From Faecalibacter bovis (GTDB lineage Bacteria; Bacteroidota; Bacteroidia; Flavobacteriales; Weeksellaceae), in the NCBI RefSeq assembly GCF_017948305.1, contig NZ_CP072842.1, positions 536,001 through 600,000 on the forward strand: a stretch of 64,000 nt of DNA, read 5' to 3'. How positions within the stretch are numbered: the first letter of the stretch is position 1; the number at the start of each line of letters is the position of its first letter. Of this stretch, positions 7,685-15,598 are shown piece after piece. A model generated the notes under the pieces. The model had not been told where the DNA came from, did no database searches, and saw only the letters and a list, made by a program, of their open reading frames with translations. The translations under genes and the position numbers were made by a program.

Positions 7685-9268
7685 TTAAGATTTTGTATTT
7701 TCTAGTTCTAAAATTCGTTTGATCATTTCATCCTCTTTGCTCCATATTTCTAAATAAGCTCGAGTTCCAAATAATTCATTCGCTAATGTGGCTTTTATGT
7801 AGTTGTCAACAGTTGCACCTAAATTTTCATTAAATTGATCAGAAGGTACTCCCATCATTTGTAAAAATTCATTTCTATAAATTCCAGCTCCAAAATATTT
7901 TATGTAACGTTTTTCGTTCTCAAAAAAGAACAGATTATGTGTTTTATCTGCCTGTTTTAAAATAAATTCTTGGTAAAATTTAGCATCATTATTATAATCT
8001 AACCAATTTGAAACTGAGGTTACATCTAACGCAACAAACTCGTCCGGGATAATTCCACCTCCACCGTAAACAATTTTTCCTGATGGCGCTACATAACGAA
8101 GTTTTTCATTTACTTTGATTGAATCTTTGTTATATAATTCTCCACTTTTAAGACGTGCATAAATATCTTCTGCATAGGCTTGATTTCCTTTATCGTAAGG
8201 TTTTTGGATAGATCTACCAGAAGGTGTATAATAGTTTGCTACAGTTAAACGAACACGAGTGTCGTCACCTAAATTTATTTCGCGCTGAACCAAACCTTTT
8301 CCATATGAACGACGACCAACAATAGTTCCGCGTCCATAATCCTGAATAGCACCTGCAACAATTTCACTTGATGAAGCAGAACTTTCATCAATTAAAACAT
8401 AAACTTTTCCTTTTTCGAAAAGTCCATAATTTGTAGCGTAAATGTATTTTTTTGTTTGTGATTTATCTTTTGTATATACGATTAATTCATCCTTTGTTAA
8501 AAATTCATCTGCAATTTGCTCTGCAACTCTCATTACTCCTCCAGGATTTCCACGCAAATCAAAAACTAAAGTTTTCATTCCACTATCCAAAAGATTTTTT
8601 AACGCATCATGAACCTCATCTCCAGATTTTTCCCCAAATCGAGTTAATTTGATATAGCCTATATCTTTTGTAATCATATGTTCGCCAACCACCGTTGGTA
8701 CCGGAACTGACGCACGTTTTAAAGTAATTGAAATGGGTTGATTATCTCTTATAACAGCTATGTTAACATCTGTATTTTTTTTCCCTTTTAAAAGAGTTGT
8801 AAATTTTTTAAGATTAGATTCAGTTACTTGTTGCTCATCTATAGCAACTATTCTATCACCAAATTTTAATAGCTTTTCATTGGGAGATCCAGGCAACATT
8901 CGAGTAACAACAACGGTATCATTTAAAACTCGGTATTGTAAACCCACACCAACATAAGAACCACTAATTTCTTCGTTGGCCTTTTTAATCATTTCCTTAT
9001 CTAAATAAGTACTATGCGGATCAAGTTTACCAACCATAAAATTTATAGCTTCGTCTACTAAACTATCCGAATTTACGTTGTTAATGTATTCGTTATCGAT
9101 TAAGGAAACTAATCTTCTAATTTTTTGCTCGTTGCTACTATATTTTAAACCGACAATTTCGTCGTTTTCATCAAAAGCAAAATCGAACTTTTTTCCCACA
9201 AGAAATCCTACCAAAAATAAAATTGTGGCAAGCAGAAAAATATTTAATATTTTAAAAAACTTATTCAT
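7685..9268 (-). CDS. C-terminal processing protease (S41 family, CtpA/Prc-like)
   Basis: The 527-residue protein has an N-terminal signal anchor (residues 7-25), a PDZ domain (about 100-170, including GSYVGVGLQY) and an S41 peptidase domain. The catalytic Ser lies in DESSASSSEIVAGAIQDY (about residue 305) and the general-base Lys follows in GRRSYGKGLVQ. Such proteases trim C-termini or degrade mistargeted proteins in the periplasm. The ATG overlaps the stop codon of the dCMP deaminase gene by one base (TAATG), so the two are translationally coupled. The long C-terminal extension after residue 400 is usual for the Bacteroidota form. Confidence 0.92.
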   Translation of the reverse strand: MNKFFKILNIFLLATILFLVGFLVGKKFDFAFDENDEIVGLKYSSNEQKIRRLVSLIDNEYINNVNSDSLVDEAINFMVGKLDPHSTYLDKEMIKKANEEISGSYVGVGLQYRVLNDTVVVTRMLPGSPNEKLLKFGDRIVAIDEQQVTESNLKKFTTLLKGKKNTDVNIAVIRDNQPISITLKRASVPVPTVVGEHMITKDIGYIKLTRFGEKSGDEVHDALKNLLDSGMKTLVFDLRGNPGGVMRVAEQIADEFLTKDELIVYTKDKSQTKKYIYATNYGLFEKGKVYVLIDESSASSSEIVAGAIQDYGRGTIVGRRSYGKGLVQREINLGDDTRVRLTVANYYTPSGRSIQKPYDKGNQAYAEDIYARLKSGELYNKDSIKVNEKLRYVAPSGKIVYGGGGIIPDEFVALDVTSVSNWLDYNNDAKFYQEFILKQADKTHNLFFFENEKRYIKYFGAGIYRNEFLQMMGVPSDQFNENLGATVDNYIKATLANELFGTRAYLEIWSKEDEMIKRILELENTKS

Positions 9269-9711
9269 TAAGCATCTAATTCCAATTCAGGAATATGAAC
9301 AATTGTGATTCCAGCCTTTTCTAAGAATTCTAAACCGGAATTATCTTTATATTTCTCGATGTAAACAATTCTTTTAATACCAGCTTGTAAAATTAATTTG
9401 CTACAATCTTTACAAGGAGACATTGTGATATATAATGTTGCGCCTTCAGCATCTTGCGTAGATGCTGCACATTTTAATATTGCATTAGCTTCTGCATGTA
9501 AAACATACCATTGTGTATTGCCTTCATTATCTTCACAGCAGTTCTCAAAACCACTTGGCGTACCATTGTAACCGTCTGATATTATCATACGATTTTTAAC
9601 AATAATTGCACCAACTTGCTTTCTTTTACAATAAGATAATTTGGCCCATTCTAAAGCCATTCTTAAATATGCCTTATCGTATTTTGTTTGTTTACAAACA
9701 CTAACTTCCAT
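9268..9711 (-). CDS. Deoxycytidylate (dCMP) deaminase
   Basis: The enzyme of about 147 residues converts dCMP to dUMP and so feeds thymidylate synthase (thyA and folA are also in this window). The zinc-binding cytidine-deaminase motifs are clear: LHAEANAIL (His ligand and catalytic Glu) and MSPCKDCSKLI (two Cys ligands). The insert with CCEDNEGNTQW, contributing another Cys pair, is typical of dCMP deaminases of the ComEB type. I chose the ATG at 9709-9711 (MEVSVCKQTKYDKAYLRMAL) over a GTG 36 bp upstream, because the longer form would overlap the preceding gene by 28 bp. Confidence 0.9.
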   Translation of the reverse strand: MEVSVCKQTKYDKAYLRMALEWAKLSYCKRKQVGAIIVKNRMIISDGYNGTPSGFENCCEDNEGNTQWYVLHAEANAILKCAASTQDAEGATLYITMSPCKDCSKLILQAGIKRIVYIEKYKDNSGLEFLEKAGITIVHIPELELDA

Positions 9712-9719
9712 AATATTTA

Positions 9720-11684
9720 TTATGCTTCTTCTTTTGATTTTGTCCACAATGGTGGAATAAAAAATGGTAACGGATTTCTGAAAAATGCTTTAATGATGTT
9801 AATAAACATCGGAAACATTTTATAGATAGGTAAATTATTTGATCTAAATGCTAACATTAATGATAGTACAAAACTTACGATAAAGTTGCACCAACCAATA
9901 AGGAAAACTGAGATAAATCCCATAAAAATTGCACCTTTATCTGTAAAGTGATAATCCATTCCACCAATACCTATTGCAAAATTACCTGCCGCAAAAGTAA
10001 TATGTCGAATGTCGAACGGAACACCTAAAATATCTCCAATTAAAAAAGCAAATCCCATCATAAAACCGAATGCTATATTACCAACAATACCACCATTATT
10101 TCTTTCGAACCAATTCGAGATACTTCTTCTACGATTTGCATTAAAAAATTTAACTAATAACGGATGATGATAAATTCTTTCCGGAATATTATAAAAACGT
10201 TGATTATTAATTGTAATTCCTGAAATAACACCCGAAATAAATAAGAAAATTCCAGCTATACCTCCGAAATAGAAAATCTTTGGATCCATTATTACAACTT
10301 CTTCCCAATAATGATAAGCTTTAGAATATTTTAAAACTTCGATCCCTAATACCTTATCCAAAAACAAGAATATTAACAACGCGATTGAGAAACCAGCTAT
10401 AACATTTCCTAAAATAGCAATCAACTGACTACGGCATAATTGGGCAAATAATGTGGTAAAATCCTTCACATTTAAATCTGTACCAGAAGCTGGAACTAAT
10501 GCACGTGCAATTCTTGCAGCCGTCATGGATGGCTGTTTTGTAGCTAATGTCCAGTGTAATAAATAGATTGTTGTAAAACCAATCGCATAATTTACACTAA
10601 AGAAGAATCCTTTGAAAAATGGTGACGAATCTGGTACGTTACCAATTGCAGTTTTAATAAAACATAAAATAGCTACAATTAATCCACCTCCACATGCAGT
10701 CCAAAACATTCGTACATATTCTTTCGCAGTGGTAGTGATGTATTTTTCGCCCGTTTTACCGTTATGGTAAGTAACCAAAAATGTGATTAAATATAATGTA
10801 GAACTTAATTGATTATTCATCCATTTTTTAGGAGAATAATATTCAGTCCAAGATTTAGCGGAATTAGAGTAAAATGCAATTAAATTTCCATTTTTAATGT
10901 CATTAAAAGCACTTAATACAACTTGTAAACGAGTTAATTGTTGCTGTATCCTATTGATTTTAGCAGCTACATCTAACGAAATTCCTTTATAATCTTTTTG
11001 TGTTAAAATATCATCTAACAATTTTCTACAATTCGAAATACATTCTTTAATCTCAAGAATATCAAAAGAAGCATCTGGTTTTAATAAAATTTTATTGATA
11101 TGTAAACCTAATACTGAAAATGGGTTACCTAAGTAGTTTACCTCGGAACTATATCGAATCATTTCTTTACCTGAAAATCCACCAGACACACGATCTGATA
11201 AAATTAACATGGCTTGTAATAATGAATTTTTTACACTGCTAATTTTTTTCTTTGCAAATTCCTCAGGCATATTTTGTGCTAAGATTGTAAAGAACTTTGT
11301 CCATCTATCTTTAGGAATTGAAGATATTATTTGGAAACGTTTAGAATCGTAAAAAACATCATTTACTAAAGATGTTAATTCGTTATTATCTTCAATTTCT
11401 GGCAAAAGCAAATCAACAACACGTTTTCTAAAAACGGATAAAATACCATCTTCAACATGGATACCTGAGTCTACCAAATAACTGATAAAATTGATGTTTG
11501 AAAAAATCTTATTTAATTGTTGAATTAAAAACAATCTTTTAGACTCATCATTTTCAATTATACTTGTCAGCTCATCAATGAAAGTAACTCCATTAAGATT
11601 TTGCTTTTTAGCTTTATCTAATAGATCTATGATATAATTCTTTTCAGAAGTATAATTCGGATCAAATAGTGAATTTAAAGACAT
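9720..11684 (-). CDS. Gcr-type 'site-specific recombinase' family membrane protein
   Basis: The 654-residue protein matches by overall layout the family annotated as 'site-specific recombinase' (Gcr, after a Neisseria gene). Residues 1-320 are soluble and helical. Residues 325-640 contain about seven to eight hydrophobic membrane spans (for example GGGLIVAILCFI, AILGNVIAGFSIALLIFLFL, IAGIFLFISGVISGI, IAFGFMMGFAFLIGDILGVP). No tyrosine- or serine-recombinase catalytic motif is visible, and a polytopic membrane protein is hard to reconcile with recombinase activity, so the family name is probably historical. It is the first gene of the six-gene cluster and has a TAnnTTTG element upstream. The function is effectively unknown. 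Confidence 0.75.
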   Translation of the reverse strand: MSLNSLFDPNYTSEKNYIIDLLDKAKKQNLNGVTFIDELTSIIENDESKRLFLIQQLNKIFSNINFISYLVDSGIHVEDGILSVFRKRVVDLLLPEIEDNNELTSLVNDVFYDSKRFQIISSIPKDRWTKFFTILAQNMPEEFAKKKISSVKNSLLQAMLILSDRVSGGFSGKEMIRYSSEVNYLGNPFSVLGLHINKILLKPDASFDILEIKECISNCRKLLDDILTQKDYKGISLDVAAKINRIQQQLTRLQVVLSAFNDIKNGNLIAFYSNSAKSWTEYYSPKKWMNNQLSSTLYLITFLVTYHNGKTGEKYITTTAKEYVRMFWTACGGGLIVAILCFIKTAIGNVPDSSPFFKGFFFSVNYAIGFTTIYLLHWTLATKQPSMTAARIARALVPASGTDLNVKDFTTLFAQLCRSQLIAILGNVIAGFSIALLIFLFLDKVLGIEVLKYSKAYHYWEEVVIMDPKIFYFGGIAGIFLFISGVISGITINNQRFYNIPERIYHHPLLVKFFNANRRRSISNWFERNNGGIVGNIAFGFMMGFAFLIGDILGVPFDIRHITFAAGNFAIGIGGMDYHFTDKGAIFMGFISVFLIGWCNFIVSFVLSLMLAFRSNNLPIYKMFPMFINIIKAFFRNPLPFFIPPLWTKSKEEA

Positions 11685-11706
11685 GTATATCTTTTTTAGA
11701 TTGGTA

Positions 11707-11714
11707 CAAAATTA
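11707..11714 (-). promoter_or_regulatory. Promoter -7 element (TAATTTTG on the minus strand)
   Basis: CAAAATTA on the plus strand reads TAATTTTG on the minus strand, an exact TAnnTTTG match about 22 bp upstream of the Gcr-like gene. It is the likely promoter of the whole 11,684-5,732 cluster. Confidence 0.5.
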
Positions 11715-11783
11715 AACATTCTTAATTATATAGAATCTTTAATTATTTTTTATAAAATAGGGTTAAGGCTAGCACTTAAATTA

Positions 11784-12452
11784 CTAAAATTTAAATACTT
11801 TTTTATCGATAGGCGGATTGATTTGAATAGTATTAAATTTAATAACATATTCGCCTCCTTCTTTTGGTTTCCCTATGATACGAGTGGCAAAACTTAAACC
11901 ATTAAAAGTTTTGTAATCATGATAATATAAGATTTCGTCTTTATTTTCTTCGAAAACTACTGCATACGTTTTATCATCAAAACAATAAAAAGATTGATTC
12001 TTATTTTTTAATAATTCGATTCTATGGCATTGTTTCCCTTTTTCATAAGTCTCTTTACCGATATAATTTAATTTGAAACCCTTTTGTTTATACTTTAAAA
12101 GATCAGAATCAAATGCATCAGGAATATAATTAGGTACTACAACATTTTTCTTTTGAATTTCGCTGTACGTCCATCCATTTTTACCATCGTAACCTTCGTT
12201 TAAAACTTCTTTACCATCAATAATAAAAGAAACCTTTTTATTGTACGGGCGTTGATGTTGTATAATAATTGGATACGAATAATCAACATTTATATTTGCT
12301 TCACCTTTTAGAATAATACTATTCAGATTATTCCATGCATTTTCTCCCCCAGATCGGGCTAAATTATTTTTAATTATTCCATCGGCTGATTGAGCAAATG
12401 CACAAATTGATAAAAAAACGGCAATCAAGATTGATAATTTAGCTTTCAACAT
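11784..12452 (-). CDS. Secreted LolA/LolB-like protein
   Basis: The protein of about 222 residues begins at the ATG at 12450-12452 (MLKAKLSILIAVFLSICAFAQ), which yields a clean signal peptide; an extended frame upstream has no such signal. The mature part (SADGIIKNNLARSGGENAW...) resembles the LolA-like fold of Bacteroidota 'outer membrane lipoprotein-sorting' proteins: a stretch of beta strands with YDGKNGWTYSEIQ, KGKQCHRIELL and CFDDKTYAVV. LolA proteins ferry lipoproteins across the periplasm. The genuine LolA-type carrier in this window is more likely the 23,921 gene, so this one is a relative of uncertain role. Confidence 0.65.
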   Translation of the reverse strand: MLKAKLSILIAVFLSICAFAQSADGIIKNNLARSGGENAWNNLNSIILKGEANINVDYSYPIIIQHQRPYNKKVSFIIDGKEVLNEGYDGKNGWTYSEIQKKNVVVPNYIPDAFDSDLLKYKQKGFKLNYIGKETYEKGKQCHRIELLKNKNQSFYCFDDKTYAVVFEENKDEILYYHDYKTFNGLSFATRIIGKPKEGGEYVIKFNTIQINPPIDKKVFKF

Positions 12453-12502
12453 ATGTATATATTTAATGGTTATTTCTTCAAAATTAAAATGAAGATACAA
12501 AC

Positions 12503-12531
12503 AAAAAAAGGAGATTTAAAAATCTCCTTTT
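12503..12531 (-). terminator. Rho-independent terminator of the HNH gene
   Basis: A perfect 8-bp stem GGAGATTT (12510-12517) / AAATCTCC (12520-12527) is extended by A/T pairs. On the minus strand it is followed by a T-run. It lies just downstream of the HNH stop codon. Confidence 0.85.
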
Positions 12532-12552
12532 CTTTTTACTTCATGTTCTGGT

Positions 12553-13098
12553 TTACTTCACTTCAATGTGAGACCAGTTTTCACCTCTAAGGATTCTGTA
12601 AACTTGTCCTTGAGAGATATTAAATTGTTTCGCCAAAGTTGCGATTTTAGTTTTTCGGTTAGGATCCATTAATTTTTTCTTTAAACGAACCACCTGATTT
12701 TCTGTCAACTTGCTATTAGGAATGCTATCTAAACGAGAACGTCCTTTCATCATTCTAAACAAATCTTTGTTATGTTCTTTCCATTCCTCTAACGTAGCCC
12801 ATTTTAAATTTTCAATGTTATTATTCAATTTATTATGGTCTAAATGGATCACATATTCTTTGTTCTCATCGTTTGACAAAAAAGTCTCTGCAACCATCTT
12901 ATGAACGTATTTTGCAGTTCTTTTCCCATCGGCTTTAGTTACCCATATTGCACGGTAACCGTTGTTAATAGCCCCTTCTAAAATTTTGTATTTGTCTTGA
13001 CCTGTGTAAAGTTTTTTCACAAGTCCACTTCTAGATACTAAGAATGATCTTTTTTCAATCAGACCCTCAGACTCATACTCTTTCCATGAATCACTCAT
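12553..13098 (-). CDS. NUMOD4/HNH-type nuclease-like protein with C-terminal helix-turn-helix
   Basis: The 181-residue protein has three parts. Residues 1-35 (SDSWKEYES ... SRSGLVKKL) look like a NUMOD4 DNA-binding element. Residues 60-115 form an HNH-like core (KYVHKMVAETFL, then VIHLDHNKLNNNIENLKWAT), where the usual N-H-x-D-G-N is I-H-L-D-H-N. Residues 150-178 (KIATLAKQFNISQGQVYRIL) form a helix-turn-helix. This is the architecture of phage and homing-type HNH endonucleases. Here the gene stands alone with its own promoter and terminator and interrupts nothing, which suggests a domesticated DNA-binding or nuclease protein. The ATG at 13096-13098 was preferred over a GTG two codons upstream. 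Whether it still cuts DNA is uncertain. Confidence 0.78.
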   Translation of the reverse strand: MSDSWKEYESEGLIEKRSFLVSRSGLVKKLYTGQDKYKILEGAINNGYRAIWVTKADGKRTAKYVHKMVAETFLSNDENKEYVIHLDHNKLNNNIENLKWATLEEWKEHNKDLFRMMKGRSRLDSIPNSKLTENQVVRLKKKLMDPNRKTKIATLAKQFNISQGQVYRILRGENWSHIEVK

Positions 13099-13213
13099 AA
13101 TCACTAATTTAACTTACTATATTTATAAAACAACAATATTCATACCGAAAAGCACAATACCATATCAAAGGTTTAGTTTTAAGAGTTTTTTAAGTTAAAT
13201 TTTGATTAGCGGG

Positions 13214-13221
13214 CAAATATA
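13214..13221 (-). promoter_or_regulatory. Promoter -7 element (TATATTTG) with ~110-nt leader for the HNH gene
   Basis: CAAATATA on the plus strand is TATATTTG on the minus strand. Transcription from it would give an untranslated leader of about 110 bases before the HNH start at 13098, long for this window. Confidence 0.5.
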
Positions 13222-13261
13222 AAACAAACATTTTAGATATATTGTTAATTTTTTTACAACG

Positions 13262-13990
13262 TTATTTCAATAACGTTTTTGCTTTCACTAAATCTTCTGG
13301 AGTGTCGATTCCCACACCATTAAAATCAGTTTCAACCACCTTGATTCTCAAACCATATTCAAGATAACGAAGCTGTTCAAGTTTCTCAGCACGCTCACAT
13401 TGTCGCATTTCTAGTTTTGCAAATTTTAACAATGCATTTTTTCGAAAAGCATACACCCCGATATGTCTATAATATGTAGCAGTAAAATTTGTTTCACGGG
13501 CATAAGGTATAGGACTGCGTGAAAAATATAACGCATAATCTTTAAAATCAACAATTACCTTTACAATGTTCGGATTATTAATTTCTTCTACATCTGTAAT
13601 TTCTTGTTTTAATGTCGCGACATCTACATTTTGGCCTTCTTCGCCATCAAATGAAGTTAAAAGATCAGCCAAAGCTTTTTCGTTAATAAACGGTTCATCG
13701 CCTTGTACATTTAAAACAACATCACAATCTAGTTTTTCTACTGCTTCTGCAATTCTGTCACTACCTGTTTCGTGTTCTTTTAAACTATAAATAGCTTTAC
13801 CTCCGTGATTTTCTATTTCGTTATATATTAATTCTGAATCTGTAACTACAAAAACATCATCAAACAAATTTGTTGCGACAACGTTATCATAAGTCATGCG
13901 AATTACAGTTTTATCTCCTAATTTTTCCATCAATTTTCCTGGAAATCGAGAGGCTGCATATCGCGCAGGAATTACTGCAATTTTTCTCAT
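13262..13990 (-). CDS. kdsB: 3-deoxy-manno-octulosonate cytidylyltransferase (CMP-Kdo synthetase)
   Basis: The 242-residue enzyme activates Kdo with CTP to CMP-Kdo for lipopolysaccharide inner-core synthesis, in the cytoplasm. The N-terminal nucleotide-binding motif [21 protein letters not shown] is diagnostic. NVQGDEPFI (residues 95-103) holds the metal-binding Asp, and [15 protein letters not shown] and GIDTPEDL near the C-terminus are also family signatures. The length is typical. It is transcribed alone, downstream of the HNH leader. The partner isomerase gene kdsD is at 60,541-61,506, so the Kdo genes are scattered. Confidence 0.95.
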   Translation of the reverse strand: MRKIAVIPARYAASRFPGKLMEKLGDKTVIRMTYDNVVATNLFDDVFVVTDSELIYNEIENHGGKAIYSLKEHETGSDRIAEAVEKLDCDVVLNVQGDEPFINEKALADLLTSFDGEEGQNVDVATLKQEITDVEEINNPNIVKVIVDFKDYALYFSRSPIPYARETNFTATYYRHIGVYAFRKNALLKFAKLEMRQCERAEKLEQLRYLEYGLRIKVVETDFNGVGIDTPEDLVKAKTLLK

Positions 13991-14101
13991 TCTATTTTTT
14001 ATTTACAAAGAAACTAAAAATATATGTTTGATGAATTAGTTTTTACAATTCGGGAAGTCTGATTTATTTTATTAGTATATTTACATCAAAGTTAACCACC
14101 G

Positions 14102-14179
14102 ATGAAAATAGCTTTCAAAATTTTATTATTTTTGATCTCATTCGCTTTAATATATATTTTAATTAACGAGTTGAAATAA
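14102..14179 (+). CDS. Possible 25-residue single-span membrane peptide
   Basis: A small open frame begins ATG AAA ATA and encodes MKIAFKILLFLISFALIYIL followed by INELK. It is one hydrophobic segment with a positively charged N-terminus and ends 8 bp before the DUF3822 start codon. Spacing and hydrophobic composition suggest a real small membrane protein or leader peptide, but a frame this short can arise by chance in AT-rich DNA. No family is recognised. Confidence 0.4.
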   Translation: MKIAFKILLFLISFALIYILINELK

Positions 14180-14187
14180 ATCAAATT

Positions 14188-14964
14188 ATGTCTGAAAACG
14201 CCTCTACAAAATCATTAGCGTTATTAATAACAAACGATACGTTAACATTCTTAACTAAGACTGTTCAAGGAACTGAAGAATTTTACTCAGAAGCGATTAA
14301 TGTTAATCTACCTGATTTAAATGAAGCTGTTTCGTATGATCTAGTAGAAAAAGAAATCAAATCAAATTTACCTTTATTATTATATTATAACGATGTAAAA
14401 ATTTGCTACATTTCTACTCCTGTAACTGTTGTACCTAATGTACATTTATCAGATAATTTATCTTCTTTTATAAGTTTATCAAATCAATCAAAATTTGAAG
14501 CTGAAACTATAAAATTGAAAAATGTAGATGCTAGTTTAGTTTTCAACACATACAATCCGCTCAATAAAGTTTTGAATAATTTACCAAATCTTAAAAATGG
14601 AACAACTTTCCATGTTGGTAAATTCTTAATCGATAATAATAGAATAGATTCAGAAAAGAATCAGATTTTTGTTCGTTTAATCAAACAAAAATTAGAACTT
14701 TGCATTTATAAAAAAGGAGTTTTTACTCTTTATAATGTATTTGATGTAACATCAGACGAAGATATCGTTTATTACATCTTAAATTCATTAGAACAATTTA
14801 ATGTGGATCCTAATCAAGTTTACGTCTCATTAGAAGGAGGAATAACTGAAGATAGTATTGCTTACGAACATTTGGCAAAATATATTCAGTTTATTGATTT
14901 TAACAGAGAGATTGAAGCGATAGGTCCAAAATATTTACTTTATAAAATTTTTGAATGCGAATAA
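14188..14964 (+). CDS. DUF3822 family protein
   Basis: The 258-residue protein has no signal peptide or membrane span, so it is probably cytoplasmic. It fits the Bacteroidota-specific DUF3822 family, which is commonly encoded directly upstream of rsmD, as here. Visible features are LALLITNDTLTFLTKT at the N-terminus, YNPLNKVLNNLPNL in the middle and a C-terminal YVSLEGGITEDSIAYEHLAKYI. The last looks like the second half of an actin-like ATPase fold, though no clear ATP-binding motif is present. Its last 10 bases overlap the rsmD start, so the two are translationally coupled. Function is unknown; coupling suggests a link to rRNA methylation or ribosome assembly, which is inference. Confidence 0.82.
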   Translation: MSENASTKSLALLITNDTLTFLTKTVQGTEEFYSEAINVNLPDLNEAVSYDLVEKEIKSNLPLLLYYNDVKICYISTPVTVVPNVHLSDNLSSFISLSNQSKFEAETIKLKNVDASLVFNTYNPLNKVLNNLPNLKNGTTFHVGKFLIDNNRIDSEKNQIFVRLIKQKLELCIYKKGVFTLYNVFDVTSDEDIVYYILNSLEQFNVDPNQVYVSLEGGITEDSIAYEHLAKYIQFIDFNREIEAIGPKYLLYKIFECE

Positions 14965-15497
14965 TTTCAGGATCATTAAAAGGAAAAAGAATTACAGCTC
15001 CGTCAAATTTACCTGTAAGACCAACTACAGATTTTGCAAAAGAAGCTTTATTCAATATTATTAACAATCAATGGTATTTTGATGAGATTACAGTTTTAGA
15101 TTTATTTTCTGGAATTGGATCTATTTCATTAGAATTTGCCTCTCGTGGTGCAAAAAAAGTAACTTCTGTTGACAACTATTTTGCTTGTGTAAAATTCTTA
15201 GAAGAAACTTCAAAAAAATTAGAATTAGATAACATCATTAATACTCAAAAAAATGATGCTATTAAATATGTGAGCAAAAAAGCTGTAAAGGGTTATGATA
15301 TTGTTTTTGCCGATCCTCCTTACGACTTACCAGAGGAAGATTATAAAAAACTTTTAGACGGTATTTTAGAGAATGGTTGGATTGAAGAAGAAGGAAACTT
15401 TATATTAGAACATCCTGCATCAATCAAATTTGAAGATCACCCACGTTTTGTTCAACACAAAAAATACGGTAACGTACATTTTTCTTTTTTTGAGTAA
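14955..15497 (+). CDS. rsmD: 16S rRNA (guanine(966)-N(2))-methyltransferase
   Basis: The 180-residue SAM-dependent enzyme methylates G966 of 16S rRNA in the small subunit. The N-terminal MRIISGSLKGKRI and RPTTDFAKEALFNII are RsmD signatures. VLDLFSGIGSISLEFASRGA (residues 47-66) is the SAM-binding loop, and FADPPYDLP (about residue 117) is the catalytic N6/N2-amino methylase motif (D/N)PPY. The length is normal. The start codon lies inside the end of the DUF3822 gene. Transcription ends at the hairpin at 15525-15566. Confidence 0.94.
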   Translation: MRIISGSLKGKRITAPSNLPVRPTTDFAKEALFNIINNQWYFDEITVLDLFSGIGSISLEFASRGAKKVTSVDNYFACVKFLEETSKKLELDNIINTQKNDAIKYVSKKAVKGYDIVFADPPYDLPEEDYKKLLDGILENGWIEEEGNFILEHPASIKFEDHPRFVQHKKYGNVHFSFFE

Positions 15498-15524
15498 AAT
15501 AACATATTTAGAATAAGTTTAAAC

Positions 15525-15566
15525 AATCGCATGGTAAATGATATTTATCATGCGATTTCTTTTTTA
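15525..15566 (+). terminator. Rho-independent terminator after rsmD
   Basis: A 15-bp stem (left arm 15525-15539 beginning AATCGCATG, right arm 15543-15557) has one G-T wobble and a 3-base loop, followed by a T-rich tract. It is one of the longest stems in the window. Confidence 0.92.
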
Positions 15567-15598
15567 TTTATATCAATTCTAATTAAATTTGTTAATTA

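Noticed and set aside
9720-11684. Mobile element suggested by the 'site-specific recombinase' family name
   Set aside because: The protein is a polytopic membrane protein with no recombinase motif, no inverted repeats or target duplications flank it, and it heads a housekeeping operon.
12553-13098. Homing endonuclease inside an intron or split gene
   Set aside because: No host gene is interrupted; the gene has its own promoter and terminator between complete neighbours.
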